Shown: positions 51,947 through 60,749 of the stretch, piece by piece
How the letters are laid out: each line of letters opens with the position of its first letter
How positions within the stretch are numbered: position 1 is the first letter of the stretch
The notes under the pieces: model-generated
Database searches by the model: none
The model's input: only the letters and a program-made list of their open reading frames with translations
Told to the model about the DNA's origin: nothing
From: Paraclostridium tenue
GTDB taxonomy: Bacteria; Bacillota; Clostridia; Peptostreptococcales; Peptostreptococcaceae
Assembly (NCBI RefSeq): GCF_039521565.1
Contig: NZ_BAAACP010000008.1
Location: 79,246 to 143,245 of the forward strand
Direction: 5' to 3'
Length of the DNA: 64,000 nucleotides
Position numbers and translations under genes: made by a program

Positions 51947-52498
51947 AAATATAATTATAAGGCCTTTTGAATTGGGAGATGAAGTAATATTACACAAATG
52001 GTGGAATGATGGAGAGATGATGGGGGATTCAGGATTATATTTTGGAACATTACAGAGTTTAGAATTTATAAAAAATAAAGTTATAAATGAAATAAATAAT
52101 GGATCTTTATATAGTAGTGATAGAAGGTGTTTTATAATTTGTAAAAAAGAAGATTTAACTCCTATAGGAGAGATAAACTATAACAATTATGATTCAAGAA
52201 ATCAAAAAGCTGAGTTTGGAATAAAAATATGTGAAAAAAGTGAGCAAAGAAAAGGATATGGAGAAGATGCTTTAAGTCACTTTTTAGACTTTATGTTTAA
52301 AAATTTAAATTTAACAAAATTGAACTAACAACCATAATAGACAATAAAAGAGCTCAAAATTTATATAAAAAGTTAGGCTTTAAAGAGATAGGAATTATAC
52401 GACAAGCTTATTTTGATAGTAGATATGGTAGATTTTCAGACGCAGTTTATATGGATTTATTAAAAAGTGAATGGATAGAAAAAAATATATTGTATTAA
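51933..52498 (+). pseudogene. GNAT acetyltransferase broken by a one-base frameshift
   Basis: The frame from 51933 reads MIIGRNIIIRPFELGDEVIL through KICEKSEQRKGYGEDALSHF, a normal GNAT, and stops at 52328. The +1 frame carries on without a gap as KIELTTIIDNKRAQNLYKKL, GFKEIGIIRQAYFDSRYG and ends at 52498, which is the expected GNAT C-terminus. One missing A in ACAAAATTGAAC (about 52314-52324) accounts for it. It is either a recent mutation or a homopolymer sequencing error. Confidence 0.85.
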
Positions 52499-52556
52499 TC
52501 TTTGAGCGTGCAATAAATTTATAGTATAGTAGTTATAAGAGCAAGGAGGTAAAAAT

Positions 52557-53132
52557 TTGAAAAATTTGTTTAAAAAACTTCCAACTTTACAGACAGATAG
52601 ATTAATTTTAAGAAAGGTAGATATATACGACTTAAATACATTATTTATATGTTTATCTAATGAATATGTAAGCAAACATATGCTTGTGGATTTTGACAAA
52701 AATATTGATTCAACTCATAAATTTTTAAATTCAATTCTAGATGGATACAAAAATGATAAACCTACTCCATGGGCAGTAGCATTAAAAGAAAATAATGAGT
52801 TAATAGGAATCTGTGGATTTTCTAAATATGATGAAAAAAATAAAAAAGCAGAGGTAGGGTATATACTAAATTTTGATTATTGGAATATGGGAATAACTAC
52901 AGAAGCATTACAAAAAGTTATAGATTTTGGATTTAACAATATGAATTTAAAAAAAATTGAAGCTAGATGTGTATCAGGAAATTTAGCATCTGAAAAAGTA
53001 ATGATTAAAAGTGGTATGAAATTAGATGGAATACTTAGGAGTGATAAATTATATAAGGGAAATTTTATTGATTTAAAATTATATTCAATTTTAGAAAATG
53101 ATAAACTTATTTATGAAAATGTAGAAGACTAA
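52557..53132 (+). CDS. GNAT acetyltransferase, RimJ/RimL type
   Basis: 191 residues with LPTLQTDRLILRKVDIYDLN, the acetyl-CoA region VGYILNFDYWNMGITTEAL and NLASEKVMIKSGMKLDGIL, all diagnostic of RimJ/RimL-type GNATs. The start is TTG with a consensus AAGGAGG 7 nt upstream. It is intact, unlike the neighbouring broken paralogue. Confidence 0.87.
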   Translation: MKNLFKKLPTLQTDRLILRKVDIYDLNTLFICLSNEYVSKHMLVDFDKNIDSTHKFLNSILDGYKNDKPTPWAVALKENNELIGICGFSKYDEKNKKAEVGYILNFDYWNMGITTEALQKVIDFGFNNMNLKKIEARCVSGNLASEKVMIKSGMKLDGILRSDKLYKGNFIDLKLYSILENDKLIYENVED

Positions 53133-53220
53133 AAAGATTATCGTATTTATAAATGTTTTTTATTTGTCATATATGTTATAATATTAAGACAACTATGTTT
53201 TAAATAAAGGTGGGCTAAAA

Positions 53221-54525
53221 ATGAAGGTAGTAAGAGAAGCTATATCCTCACCATACCTAGATTATGGTATTGATGAGGATATAGTTATTCATGAAGGAAA
53301 TTTTTGCATTTACCTAGACAAGCTATATAAATGTAAGGGCCGGATCTACTATAAAATTAGTTCTCCCGTATGTATAAATTTTGAAGCTAAAATACTAGAT
53401 TATAAAAGCAAAGATTTAGAACCCTTCAAAGATGAATTTTTAGAAGGAATTTTAGAAGTACATGGATATCAACCTATTCATGCAACTATAAATAGTATAA
53501 ATAAAAATTACGTAGATGGATATGTAAGTAGTGGTTTAATAAAATCCAAAAATAGATATGTAGATTATGTAGATTTTCATATTGTAAATTTTGATAAGAA
53601 ACAAGGGAAATTAATAAAATCTTTAGATAAGTTATTTGCTGGAAGAATAGAATTTGAAGTTAGTGGATATGAAATAACTATAGACAAACGATATGATTAT
53701 AGAAAAGAATTATATGAAGAATTAAGATTTAAAAATGGAAGTATAATAACTCATATTGGAAGAATAAAGAGAAAAGACAATAAGCCATTTAAATCAACAT
53801 ATATATTTAAGTTGTTAGATGAAATAACTGATGCACTTAGTTTTCTAGCTGGCAGATACGTGGGTATATGTTTAGTTAGAGGATATAAAGATGGAAAGAA
53901 CAATTTTAGATTATGGAAAGAATCCATAGTAACTCCATTTAAATATGTTCCAACTTGGGCTGATACAATAGCTAATCATCATAATATAGAAAAATATATA
54001 AATTTAATGTGTAGAAAATTACATGATTCTTACTATGGACCAGCACTTAAACATGTTATTGACTGGTATATAGAATCTCTTGATAATATTAGTATAGAAA
54101 ATAATGTTGTTTCAATACAAATAGCACTTGAAACACTTTCTTATGTAGTAGTTGTTGAAAAATCAAAAGTTTTAAGCGATATAGAGTTTGAACAAAATAC
54201 TGCATCAGATAATATAAGATTATTATTAAAAATATGTAATATATATAATGGAAAAGAAGAATTAAATGAATTTAATGACTATATTAAAAATAAATTTGAT
54301 GATGGAATAGACATATTTACATATTTTAGAAATAAAATAGTTCATCCTACTAGAAAAACGAAAAGAGCCAACTTAACGGTTGAAGATATGTGGAATATAC
54401 TTCAAATAGGAACAAGATATGTAGAACTAGCAGTATTGTACATAATTAACTATAAGGGTGAGTATTCAAATCGGTTAAAAGAAAGATGGTATGGTGAAGT
54501 TGAGGTAGTGCCTTGGAATGAATAA
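53221..54525 (+). CDS. HEPN-containing protein, possibly YopA/Apea-like
   Basis: 434 residues. Residues 1-170 are a beta-rich domain, and the C-terminal 230 residues are helical. The segment FRNKIVHPTRK contains R370-x4-H375, the RNase motif of HEPN domains, in the usual place near the end of a helical bundle. The layout (beta N-terminal domain plus a large HEPN-like C-terminus) resembles ApeA and YopA-type proteins linked to phage defence; this is a resemblance by pattern, not a proven homology. AAAGGTGGG precedes the ATG. It is a single gene in a region of decayed genes. Confidence 0.6.
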   Translation: MKVVREAISSPYLDYGIDEDIVIHEGNFCIYLDKLYKCKGRIYYKISSPVCINFEAKILDYKSKDLEPFKDEFLEGILEVHGYQPIHATINSINKNYVDGYVSSGLIKSKNRYVDYVDFHIVNFDKKQGKLIKSLDKLFAGRIEFEVSGYEITIDKRYDYRKELYEELRFKNGSIITHIGRIKRKDNKPFKSTYIFKLLDEITDALSFLAGRYVGICLVRGYKDGKNNFRLWKESIVTPFKYVPTWADTIANHHNIEKYINLMCRKLHDSYYGPALKHVIDWYIESLDNISIENNVVSIQIALETLSYVVVVEKSKVLSDIEFEQNTASDNIRLLLKICNIYNGKEELNEFNDYIKNKFDDGIDIFTYFRNKIVHPTRKTKRANLTVEDMWNILQIGTRYVELAVLYIINYKGEYSNRLKERWYGEVEVVPWNE

Positions 54526-54607
54526 AATTAGATTTATTTAAAAAATGTTTTAAACTTTCTAAATATGTGTAATAATATAAAAAAGACAGTAAAGGAAAGT
54601 GGTAAAT

Positions 54608-54967
54608 ATGCTAAAATTTTATGGATATTCTAGATGATCAACAGTTAGAAAGGCCAAGGCTTGGCTTAATGAAAATAACATAGACTTTGAGGAAATAGAA
54701 ATTGTAAAAAATCCCCCAAGTAAAGAAGAATTAGAAACTATGTATAAATCTGGTACATATGAACTAAAAAAATTCTTTAATACAAGTGGAGTAAAATATA
54801 GAGAGTTAGGTCTTAAAGATGTTGTTAAGACTGCAAGTGATGATAAGCTTTTAGAAATACTAGCAAGTGATGGAATGCTTATAAAAAGACCTATAGCATT
54901 TGATGGGAAAAATGTACTTATAGGATTTAAAGAAGATGAATGGAAAGAAAAACTTTTAAATAAATAA
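54608..54967 (+). CDS. ArsC/Spx-like protein, probable selenoprotein (Sec10)
   Basis: From the ATG at 54608, behind AAAGGAAAGTGG, the frame reads MLKFYGYSR, then TGA (54635-54637), then STVRKAKAWLNENNIDFEEI and on without another stop to 54967: 119 residues, the family's usual size. In ArsC/Spx/YffB thioredoxin-fold proteins the residue at the TGA position is the redox-active Cys of the Cys-x-x-Cys/Val site. A Cys-to-TGA swap exactly there, with the full frame kept afterwards, points to selenocysteine. A hairpin with a GGC loop follows 20 nt after the TGA. The rest is typical: RELGLKDVVKTASDDKLLEI, then LIKRPIAFDGKNVLIGFKE. A nonsense mutation (TGT/TGC to TGA) is the alternative. An ATG at 54740 would give only the C-terminal 75 residues. 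Confidence 0.75.
54650..54667 (+). promoter_or_regulatory. Candidate bacterial SECIS hairpin
   Basis: AAGGCCAAGGCTTGGCTT folds into seven base pairs with one bulged G (54653) and apical loop GGC (54658-54660), beginning 12 nt after the TGA and with its loop 20 nt after it. Bacterial SECIS elements need a short stem 16-37 nt downstream with G at the head of the loop. This segment is markedly more GC-rich than its surroundings. Confidence 0.6.
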
Positions 54968-55008
54968 TTATAAAAAAGAACTCTGTAATAGAGTTCTTTT
55001 TTATAATT
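54966..55008. terminator. Bidirectional terminator
   Basis: 19-bp perfect stem with core AAAAAAGAACTCT / AGAGTTCTTTTTT, loop GTAAT, T runs on both strands. Confidence 0.92.
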
Positions 55009-55147
55009 ATCATAATACGCTTAAGTTAGCATCAATAATAATTATAGTAAATATAATTGCAAGTATACATAATTACACTAAAGTAAAACTAAAAAATTAG
55101 TTACGTGGTTAATTTGTAAATTAACCCAATTTATATTTAATTTATAT

Positions 55148-55375
55148 TTAAGGTATATAAATTTTTGGTATGTATAAAGTAATACCTTCTAAATTAGTAA
55201 TAGCATCGTAAATAATTTTTGCATTATATTCTAAACTATTATTAGAAAGTTCTAGTTTTAAAATAACTGTAGATAAATTTTTAATTTCTAAAATATTAGT
55301 ATCTTCTATAAATCCAATTTTAATATTTTTATTACACTTAAGTAAATTTTCTAAATGATTTAATTTAATAGTCAT
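55148..55375 (-). CDS. Small protein of unknown function (75 aa)
   Basis: Soluble, Ile/Leu/Asn-rich, starting MTIKLNHLENLLKCNKNIKI. The ATG at 55375 has GGGGGGAAATA upstream and is preferred over the ATG at 55417. No motif or membrane segment. Size and composition recall the small unknown at 3432, but I see no clear similarity. It stands alone. Confidence 0.6.
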   Translation of the reverse strand: MTIKLNHLENLLKCNKNIKIGFIEDTNILEIKNLSTVILKLELSNNSLEYNAKIIYDAITNLEGITLYIPKIYIP

Positions 55376-55520
55376 ATTATTTCCCCCCTTAATAAAATTA
55401 TAATATAACATGCTCATAAAAACAAAATATTACAATATCGACACATATTCTAAAATATTTGATTAAAAACTATATATTGTATATAATTAAAGGTACTATA
55501 AAATGGGAGAGTGTATGGGA

Positions 55521-56330
55521 ATGAATACTTCAAACAAGCTAGAAGTTTTAAAAAATAAACTTAAAGAACTTGAGAGTGTTATAATTGCATTTTCAGGAGG
55601 AGTAGATAGTACTTTTTTATTAAAAGTAGCACATGATACACTAGGAGATAAATGTATAGCTGTAACAATACATGCTATGATGCATTCAAATAGAGAAATA
55701 GAAGAAGCTAAGGCTTATACAAAAACTTTGGGTGTTAAACATATAGTTTTAGAAATTGATAATTTTGATATTAAAGAGTTTATAGATAATGATGAAAAGA
55801 GATGCTATTACTGTAAAAAAACCATTTTTACAAATATAAAAAATATAGCAAAAGAGAGTAATATAAATTACGTTTTAGATGGAACTAATTTAGATGATCT
55901 AGGAGACTATAGACCAGGACTTAAGGCTTTAGAAGAATTAGATATAAAAAGTCTTTTAAAGGATAGCTTATTAACTAAAGAAGATATAAGAATCCTATCA
56001 AAAGAATTAAATGTACCTACATTTAATAAGCCTGCATTTGCATGTTTAGCCACTAGAATACCTTATGGAGAAACTATAACAAATGATAAGCTTAGAATGA
56101 TAGAAAAAAGCGAAGAATATTTACAAGATTTAGGTTTTAAACAGTTCAGGGTAAGAACACATAATGATCTAGCAAGAATAGAAGTTGAAGAAAATGAGAT
56201 ACATAAATTTTTTGATAAAGAGTTACTAAAAAATACACATAATAAGTTAAAAGATATAGGATTTAAATATGTATCCTTAGACTTATTAGGCTATCGTATG
56301 GGTAGCATGAATGAAGGAATCAAGCATTAG
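55521..56330 (+). CDS. larE: Sacrificial sulfur transferase for the nickel-pincer cofactor
   Basis: 269 residues of the PP-loop ATPase family. SGGVDS (25-30) is the adenylation P-loop. CYYC (Cys95, Cys98) and ACLATRIPYG (Cys175, equivalent to the sulfur-donating Cys176 of Lactobacillus LarE) follow. Some LarE proteins hold a [4Fe-4S] cluster with three cysteines instead of sacrificing one; three candidate cysteines are present, so either mode is possible. It inserts sulfur into the pyridinium dinucleotide precursor of the LarA cofactor. I use the ATG at 55521; those at 55503 and 55515 overlap the GGGAGAG site. LarA is 10 kb upstream. The stop is 8 nt before the rRNA methyltransferase gene. 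Confidence 0.88.
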   Translation: MNTSNKLEVLKNKLKELESVIIAFSGGVDSTFLLKVAHDTLGDKCIAVTIHAMMHSNREIEEAKAYTKTLGVKHIVLEIDNFDIKEFIDNDEKRCYYCKKTIFTNIKNIAKESNINYVLDGTNLDDLGDYRPGLKALEELDIKSLLKDSLLTKEDIRILSKELNVPTFNKPAFACLATRIPYGETITNDKLRMIEKSEEYLQDLGFKQFRVRTHNDLARIEVEENEIHKFFDKELLKNTHNKLKDIGFKYVSLDLLGYRMGSMNEGIKH

Positions 56331-56338
56331 GAGGAAGC

Positions 56339-57496
56339 ATGAAAAATTATACATTAATAACACCGTGTTTTTTCGGAATAGAAAAAATACTTAAAAACGA
56401 GATAACAAATTTAGGATATGAAATAATAAAAACAGAAGATGGTAGAATAACATATAAAACTGATGAAAAAGGTATAGCTATGTCTAACATATGGTTAAGA
56501 ACAGCTGAGAGAGTACTTTTAAAAGTTGCTGAATTTGAAGCTAAAACTTTCAATGATTTATTTGAAAATACTAAGGCTATAAATTGGTCAAAATATATAC
56601 CATATGGTGGAGAATTTCCTGTATCTAAAGCTTCATCAATAAAATCTAAACTTTTTTCTACACCAGATATACAAGCGATAGTTAAAAAGGCCGTAGTTGA
56701 AAGTTTAAAAATAAGTTACCAAGAAGATGGTATGTTGCCAGAAACTAAAGAAAAATATCCAATACAAGTATTTATTCACAAAGACATAGTAACATTAGCA
56801 ATAGATACTAGTGGAATGGCTCTTCATAAAAGAGGTTATAGAGAAGTATCAACTAAAGCTCCACTAAGGGAGACTATGGCATCAGCTATGGTACAATTAA
56901 CACCATGGCAACCAGGTAGAATATTAGTAGACCCTATGTGTGGTTCTGGTACTATAGTTATAGAAGCTGCTATGCTTGGACTTAATATGGCACCTGGACT
57001 AAATCGTGAGTTTATAGCTGAAAAATGGACTACTATGGATAAAAAGATATGGTGGGATGTAAGAAAAGAAGCTTTTGAGAAAATGAATACAGATGCAGAC
57101 TTTAAAATCTACGGTTATGATATAGATAAAGAAGCTGTAATGATAGCAAGAAAAAATGCAGAGCTTGCTGGAGTTGAAGATTATGTAGAGTTTAAAGTGT
57201 TTAATGCTAAAAACTTTGAAAGTGAAGAAAAGTTTGGATTTATAATAACTAACCCTCCTTATGGAGAAAGACTTGAAGACAAACAAACTGTTAAAAAGTT
57301 ATATAAAGATTTAGGATATGCATTTAAAGAACTTAAAACTTGGTCTTATTATATGGTAACTTCATATGAAGACTTTGAAAATGCTTTTAATAAAAAAGCT
57401 ACTAAGAAAAGAAAGCTATATAATGGTAGATTAAAAACATATATATATCAGTATATAGGACCTAAGCCACCAAAATATATAAATAATAACAAATAA
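56339..57496 (+). CDS. THUMP-domain SAM-dependent RNA methyltransferase (RlmL-N/YpsC type)
   Basis: 385 residues: an N-terminal THUMP-like RNA-binding domain (about 45-155) and a Rossmann methyltransferase with DPMCGSGTIVIEAAM (SAM site), YGYDIDKEAV and the catalytic ITNPPYGERL. The NPPY motif indicates N2-guanine or similar base methylation, as in RlmL modification of 23S rRNA G2445. GGAGGAAG precedes the ATG. Probably co-transcribed with larE, 8 nt upstream. Confidence 0.9.
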   Translation: MKNYTLITPCFFGIEKILKNEITNLGYEIIKTEDGRITYKTDEKGIAMSNIWLRTAERVLLKVAEFEAKTFNDLFENTKAINWSKYIPYGGEFPVSKASSIKSKLFSTPDIQAIVKKAVVESLKISYQEDGMLPETKEKYPIQVFIHKDIVTLAIDTSGMALHKRGYREVSTKAPLRETMASAMVQLTPWQPGRILVDPMCGSGTIVIEAAMLGLNMAPGLNREFIAEKWTTMDKKIWWDVRKEAFEKMNTDADFKIYGYDIDKEAVMIARKNAELAGVEDYVEFKVFNAKNFESEEKFGFIITNPPYGERLEDKQTVKKLYKDLGYAFKELKTWSYYMVTSYEDFENAFNKKATKKRKLYNGRLKTYIYQYIGPKPPKYINNNK

Positions 57497-57554
57497 TTGC
57501 AAGCCCTCTAAAATATACATATAATGTATAAATAAATTTTAGGGGGAGATATAT

Positions 57555-57953
57555 ATGAAAATAGCATCAAAAAAAAGTAAAAAAGTTCAATCAAGAAGAA
57601 AAAATAACAAAATTAAAAGTAAGAATAAAATAAAAGAAACTTCTACAGAAGAAGTTTTACCAAATGAAGATGTTATATTAAATGAAATTATAGATAAAGA
57701 AGATAAAGAGGTTGAAATTGTATTAAATGATTTAGTTCCTGAAAGAGAAAAAGAGAAATATGGAATGAAAAAAAATCCTAAAAACAAGACTAAAAAAGGT
57801 GGAATAAAATTGAATATGAATTTATTCCCAAAATCAAAAAAGTCCACTAATTCTTCTAAAAATCATAAAGATAATGATGTTATAAGAAGTGAGAAAATAG
57901 CAAATATTAAACAAGAAGAAACTTTAGAAGAAATAAATAGTTCTGAAGAATAA
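57555..57953 (+). CDS. Lysine-rich protein of unknown function
   Basis: 132 residues, low complexity: a strongly basic head (SKKSKKVQSRRKNNKIKSKN), an acidic centre (DKEDKEVEIVLNDLVPEREKEK) and a second basic stretch (KNPKNKTKKGGIKLNM). No membrane helix or fold is predicted by eye. It could bind nucleic acid or ribosomes. GGGGGAG precedes the ATG, supporting real expression. A perfect 40-nt palindrome follows. Confidence 0.55.
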   Translation: MKIASKKSKKVQSRRKNNKIKSKNKIKETSTEEVLPNEDVILNEIIDKEDKEVEIVLNDLVPEREKEKYGMKKNPKNKTKKGGIKLNMNLFPKSKKSTNSSKNHKDNDVIRSEKIANIKQEETLEEINSSEE

Positions 57954-57954
57954 A

Positions 57955-57994
57955 TTAAGATAAGGGCTTAGTTATAACTAAGCCCTTATCTTAA
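57955..57994 (+). terminator. 40-nt perfect palindrome after the Lys-rich gene
   Basis: 20-bp arms with core GATAAGGGCTTAG and its complement. There is no long T tract after it (only TTAAAAGCTT), so termination is inferred from position. Confidence 0.65.
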
Positions 57995-58024
57995 AAGCTT
58001 ATTAAATTTAAGGATGTGGATGTA

Positions 58025-58651
58025 ATGAATAAAGAAGCAATTTTTAAAGAAATTAGTAATCATTTAATAGAAGATGAAAGACCATCTATATATATAAAAA
58101 ATATAATATTAAATAAAGTTTATGATATTGAGCTTATAGATAAGCTATCAAGGCTTGAAAATATAGATCAAAATCCAAAATATCACCCTGAAGGAAATGT
58201 ATTAAATCATGTTTTAATGGTAGTTGATAATGCTTCAAAACTTAAAAATAATTCTAGTGATAAGCTTGTACTTATGTGGGGAGCATTACTTCATGATATT
58301 GGAAAACTGACAACTACAAGAATTAGAAAAGGAAGAATTACTTCTTATAATCATGATGTTGAAGGTGAAAAAGTTGCAAAGTTAATATTGGACAAGCTAA
58401 CTGATGATGAAGATTTTAAATATAAGGTATCTAAATTAGTTAGATATCATATGCAACCATTATTTTTTGATAAAAATCTACGATTTTTTAGTTATAAGGA
58501 TATGATAAGAGATACAGATTACAAAGAAATAGCAATTTTATCAACAGCTGATAGGTTGGGTAGAGGTAATATAACTAAAGAAGTTGAGGATAAGGAACTT
58601 GAAAATATAAAGAAGTTTAAAGCTTATTTGAAAAACAGAGAGGGGAAATAG
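58025..58651 (+). CDS. HD-domain phosphohydrolase
   Basis: 208 residues. The metal-binding set is complete: His in GNVLNHVLMV, HD in ALLHDIGKLTTT, a later His in SYNHDVEGEKVA, and Asp in LSTADRLGR. This pattern is like the HD domain of CCA-adding enzymes and other HDIG nucleotide or RNA phosphohydrolases, here without a nucleotidyltransferase domain. I use the ATG at 58025, close behind GGATGTGGATG. The stop is directly followed by the lipoprotein ATG. Confidence 0.8.
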   Translation: MNKEAIFKEISNHLIEDERPSIYIKNIILNKVYDIELIDKLSRLENIDQNPKYHPEGNVLNHVLMVVDNASKLKNNSSDKLVLMWGALLHDIGKLTTTRIRKGRITSYNHDVEGEKVAKLILDKLTDDEDFKYKVSKLVRYHMQPLFFDKNLRFFSYKDMIRDTDYKEIAILSTADRLGRGNITKEVEDKELENIKKFKAYLKNREGK

Positions 58652-60028
58652 ATGAAGTTATTTAAATTAATTGTAGTAGTTTTATGTGCTGGATTACTTA
58701 ATGTAGGATGTACTAGTACAGAATCTCCAGAACAGTTAATAGAAAAGCCTATATATGATGAACAACAAAAAAATCTATACAACAAAATAAATGATGAATT
58801 AGAAAAAGATGCAACTATTTTATTGCCTAAAAATTCTTCTGAAGTATCAGCTATAAATAGTGTTGACTTAGATAAAAACAATTTGAAAGAATTAATTGTA
58901 TTTAAAAAATATGAAGATATAGATGAAGGAAATAATAAAGTTGGATTCATTGTTTTAAACAATAATCAAAAAAATAATTACTCAAAAAGTGATGAATATT
59001 TAGTTAACGGTGATAGTATTGAGTATGCTAATTTTTATGATTTAGATAATGATGGTTATAAAGAAATAATTTTATTTACTAAAAAAGGAAATAAAACTAA
59101 AGTGGAGATACTTGGGTTTAAAAATAATAAAATTACTAAATTGAGTACATTTGATCCAAGTTGGATAAAAAATTACAATCAATACAGTGAGATGAAAATA
59201 AAAATAGATAACTTAGATAATGATAAAAAACCAGATATAATTATAACAAGTTTTAATCCACAAACACATGAGATGGCAGTTAGTGTAACGTATTTTGATA
59301 AATATATAAAACTTAAAGATTTTGCTTTAATAAATGATGTTAAGAGTTTAGATAGTACCTATATAGATATAAAAAAGGTTAGTAAAGATAAAAAAGGAAT
59401 TATTATAAGTACAAAACCATTTACAGGAAATGATTCGTATATAACTCAAATATTATATTTAGATGATAATAAATTATTAAAAGCTTTTGATGAAAAAGAT
59501 ATAAAAACTAAAAATCCATATTATATGCCTGTACAAGATACGAATAAGGATGGAATAATTGATATACCAATAATAAATAACAATACAAAAGGATATAATA
59601 AAAAATTGTCAGCTAATGTTAGTTGGTATGATTGGAATGGAAAATCTAAAGAAAATTCAAATCTTATATTTATAAGTCAAATTTATTACAATTATGCTAA
59701 TAATTTTAAGTTGCTTCTAGATAACAGTTTAGCAGATAAAGTATATGTAGAAGAAACTATTAAAGATAATAAAACTTACTTTGAATTTCTTTATTATGAT
59801 GAAAAACAAAAAGAGCCTATTAAGTTATTTACTATAGTTAAAGTAGTAAAAAATAAAATAGATAACAATAACCATTCAAGTGCAAATACAAACACAAATA
59901 ATAATGGATTTATAATACGTGAAAATGAGAATGAATCATTTATGTTGTTAGTTAATAATCAAGGAATTTTAGATGATTTAAATATATCTACTGATGCCTT
60001 AAAATCATGTTTCTTAGAAATTTATTAG
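58652..60028 (+). CDS. Lipoprotein with FG-GAP/VCBS-like Asp-rich repeats
   Basis: 458 residues. Lipobox LNVGC (Cys near 20). The mature protein has several calcium-loop-like units (DLDKNNLKELIVF, DLDNDGYKEIILF, NLDNDKKPDIIIT, DTNKDGIIDIPII) typical of FG-GAP beta-propeller repeats, so an outward-facing propeller is likely. A Asn/His-rich linker (about 408-425) precedes the end. AGAGGGG before the ATG and direct abutment to the HD gene indicate an operon. It is 19 nt upstream of a two-component system and could be its accessory sensor or its target. Confidence 0.75.
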   Translation: MKLFKLIVVVLCAGLLNVGCTSTESPEQLIEKPIYDEQQKNLYNKINDELEKDATILLPKNSSEVSAINSVDLDKNNLKELIVFKKYEDIDEGNNKVGFIVLNNNQKNNYSKSDEYLVNGDSIEYANFYDLDNDGYKEIILFTKKGNKTKVEILGFKNNKITKLSTFDPSWIKNYNQYSEMKIKIDNLDNDKKPDIIITSFNPQTHEMAVSVTYFDKYIKLKDFALINDVKSLDSTYIDIKKVSKDKKGIIISTKPFTGNDSYITQILYLDDNKLLKAFDEKDIKTKNPYYMPVQDTNKDGIIDIPIINNNTKGYNKKLSANVSWYDWNGKSKENSNLIFISQIYYNYANNFKLLLDNSLADKVYVEETIKDNKTYFEFLYYDEKQKEPIKLFTIVKVVKNKIDNNNHSSANTNTNNNGFIIRENENESFMLLVNNQGILDDLNISTDALKSCFLEIY

Positions 60029-60047
60029 TTTAGAGGGAGGAAGTATT

Positions 60048-60749
60048 ATGAGTGAAAAAATTTTAGTTTTAGAAGATGAAATAGGTATAAGAAGTTTTGT
60101 AAGTATTAACTTAAAAAGAGAAGGATATGAAGTAATAGAAGCAGGAACTGGACAAGAAGCCATAGATAAAATATCTAATGAGAAAAATATATCTATAGCT
60201 TTACTTGATGTAATGCTACCTGATATGAGCGGAATAGAGGTATGTAAATACATAAGAACTAATTTTGATTCAGTTGGAATAATAATGCTTACAGCTAAAT
60301 CTCAGGAAGAAGATAAAATAGAAGGATTTATATCTGGTGCTGATGATTACATGGTTAAGCCTTTTAGTATAAAAGAATTACTTATGAGAGTAAGTGCACT
60401 TTCAAGAAGAATAAATAGAGAAGCAAACAGTAAAAACAAAAGTGTAATGGAAAGTGGACCATTTGTATTAGATTTAGAAAAAAGAAAGTTAATAAAAAAT
60501 AATGTAGAGATAGAATTAACTCCAACAGAATTTTCTATAGTGAAATTTTTAATAACTAATGAAAAACAATCTCTAAGTAGAGATCAAATACTAGATGAAG
60601 TATGGGGAACTAATTATTTATATGATTTTAAAATAGTTGATGTAAATATAAGAAGAATAAGAAATAAAATAGAAGATGATCCATCAAAACCTAAATTTAT
60701 ACAAACTGTTTGGGGATATGGTTACTGCTGGAGAAAGGAAAATGAGTAG
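60048..60749 (+). CDS. OmpR/PhoP-type response regulator
   Basis: 233 residues: a receiver with EDE acidic residues, Asp in IALLDVMLPDMSG, Thr in MLTAKSQ and Lys in MVKPFS; a C-terminal winged helix with ELTPTEFSIVKFLITNEKQS and VDVNIRRIRNKI, ending TVWGYGYCW. AGAGGGAGG precedes the ATG. The stop overlaps the GTG of the kinase gene. Regulates unknown targets, perhaps the adjacent lipoprotein. Confidence 0.9.
   Translation: MSEKILVLEDEIGIRSFVSINLKREGYEVIEAGTGQEAIDKISNEKNISIALLDVMLPDMSGIEVCKYIRTNFDSVGIIMLTAKSQEEDKIEGFISGADDYMVKPFSIKELLMRVSALSRRINREANSKNKSVMESGPFVLDLEKRKLIKNNVEIELTPTEFSIVKFLITNEKQSLSRDQILDEVWGTNYLYDFKIVDVNIRRIRNKIEDDPSKPKFIQTVWGYGYCWRKENE

Noticed and set aside
52300..52330. 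Programmed frameshifting in the GNAT gene
   Set aside because: There is no slippery heptamer with a following structure or Shine-Dalgarno-like stimulator. A lost A in a short A run is simpler, and the neighbouring gene is also broken.
54740..54967. A short 75-residue ArsC-fragment gene starting at the ATG at 54740
   Set aside because: There is no ribosome-binding site before this ATG, and it would lack the active-site half of the fold. The upstream frame through TGA has a good site and full family match.
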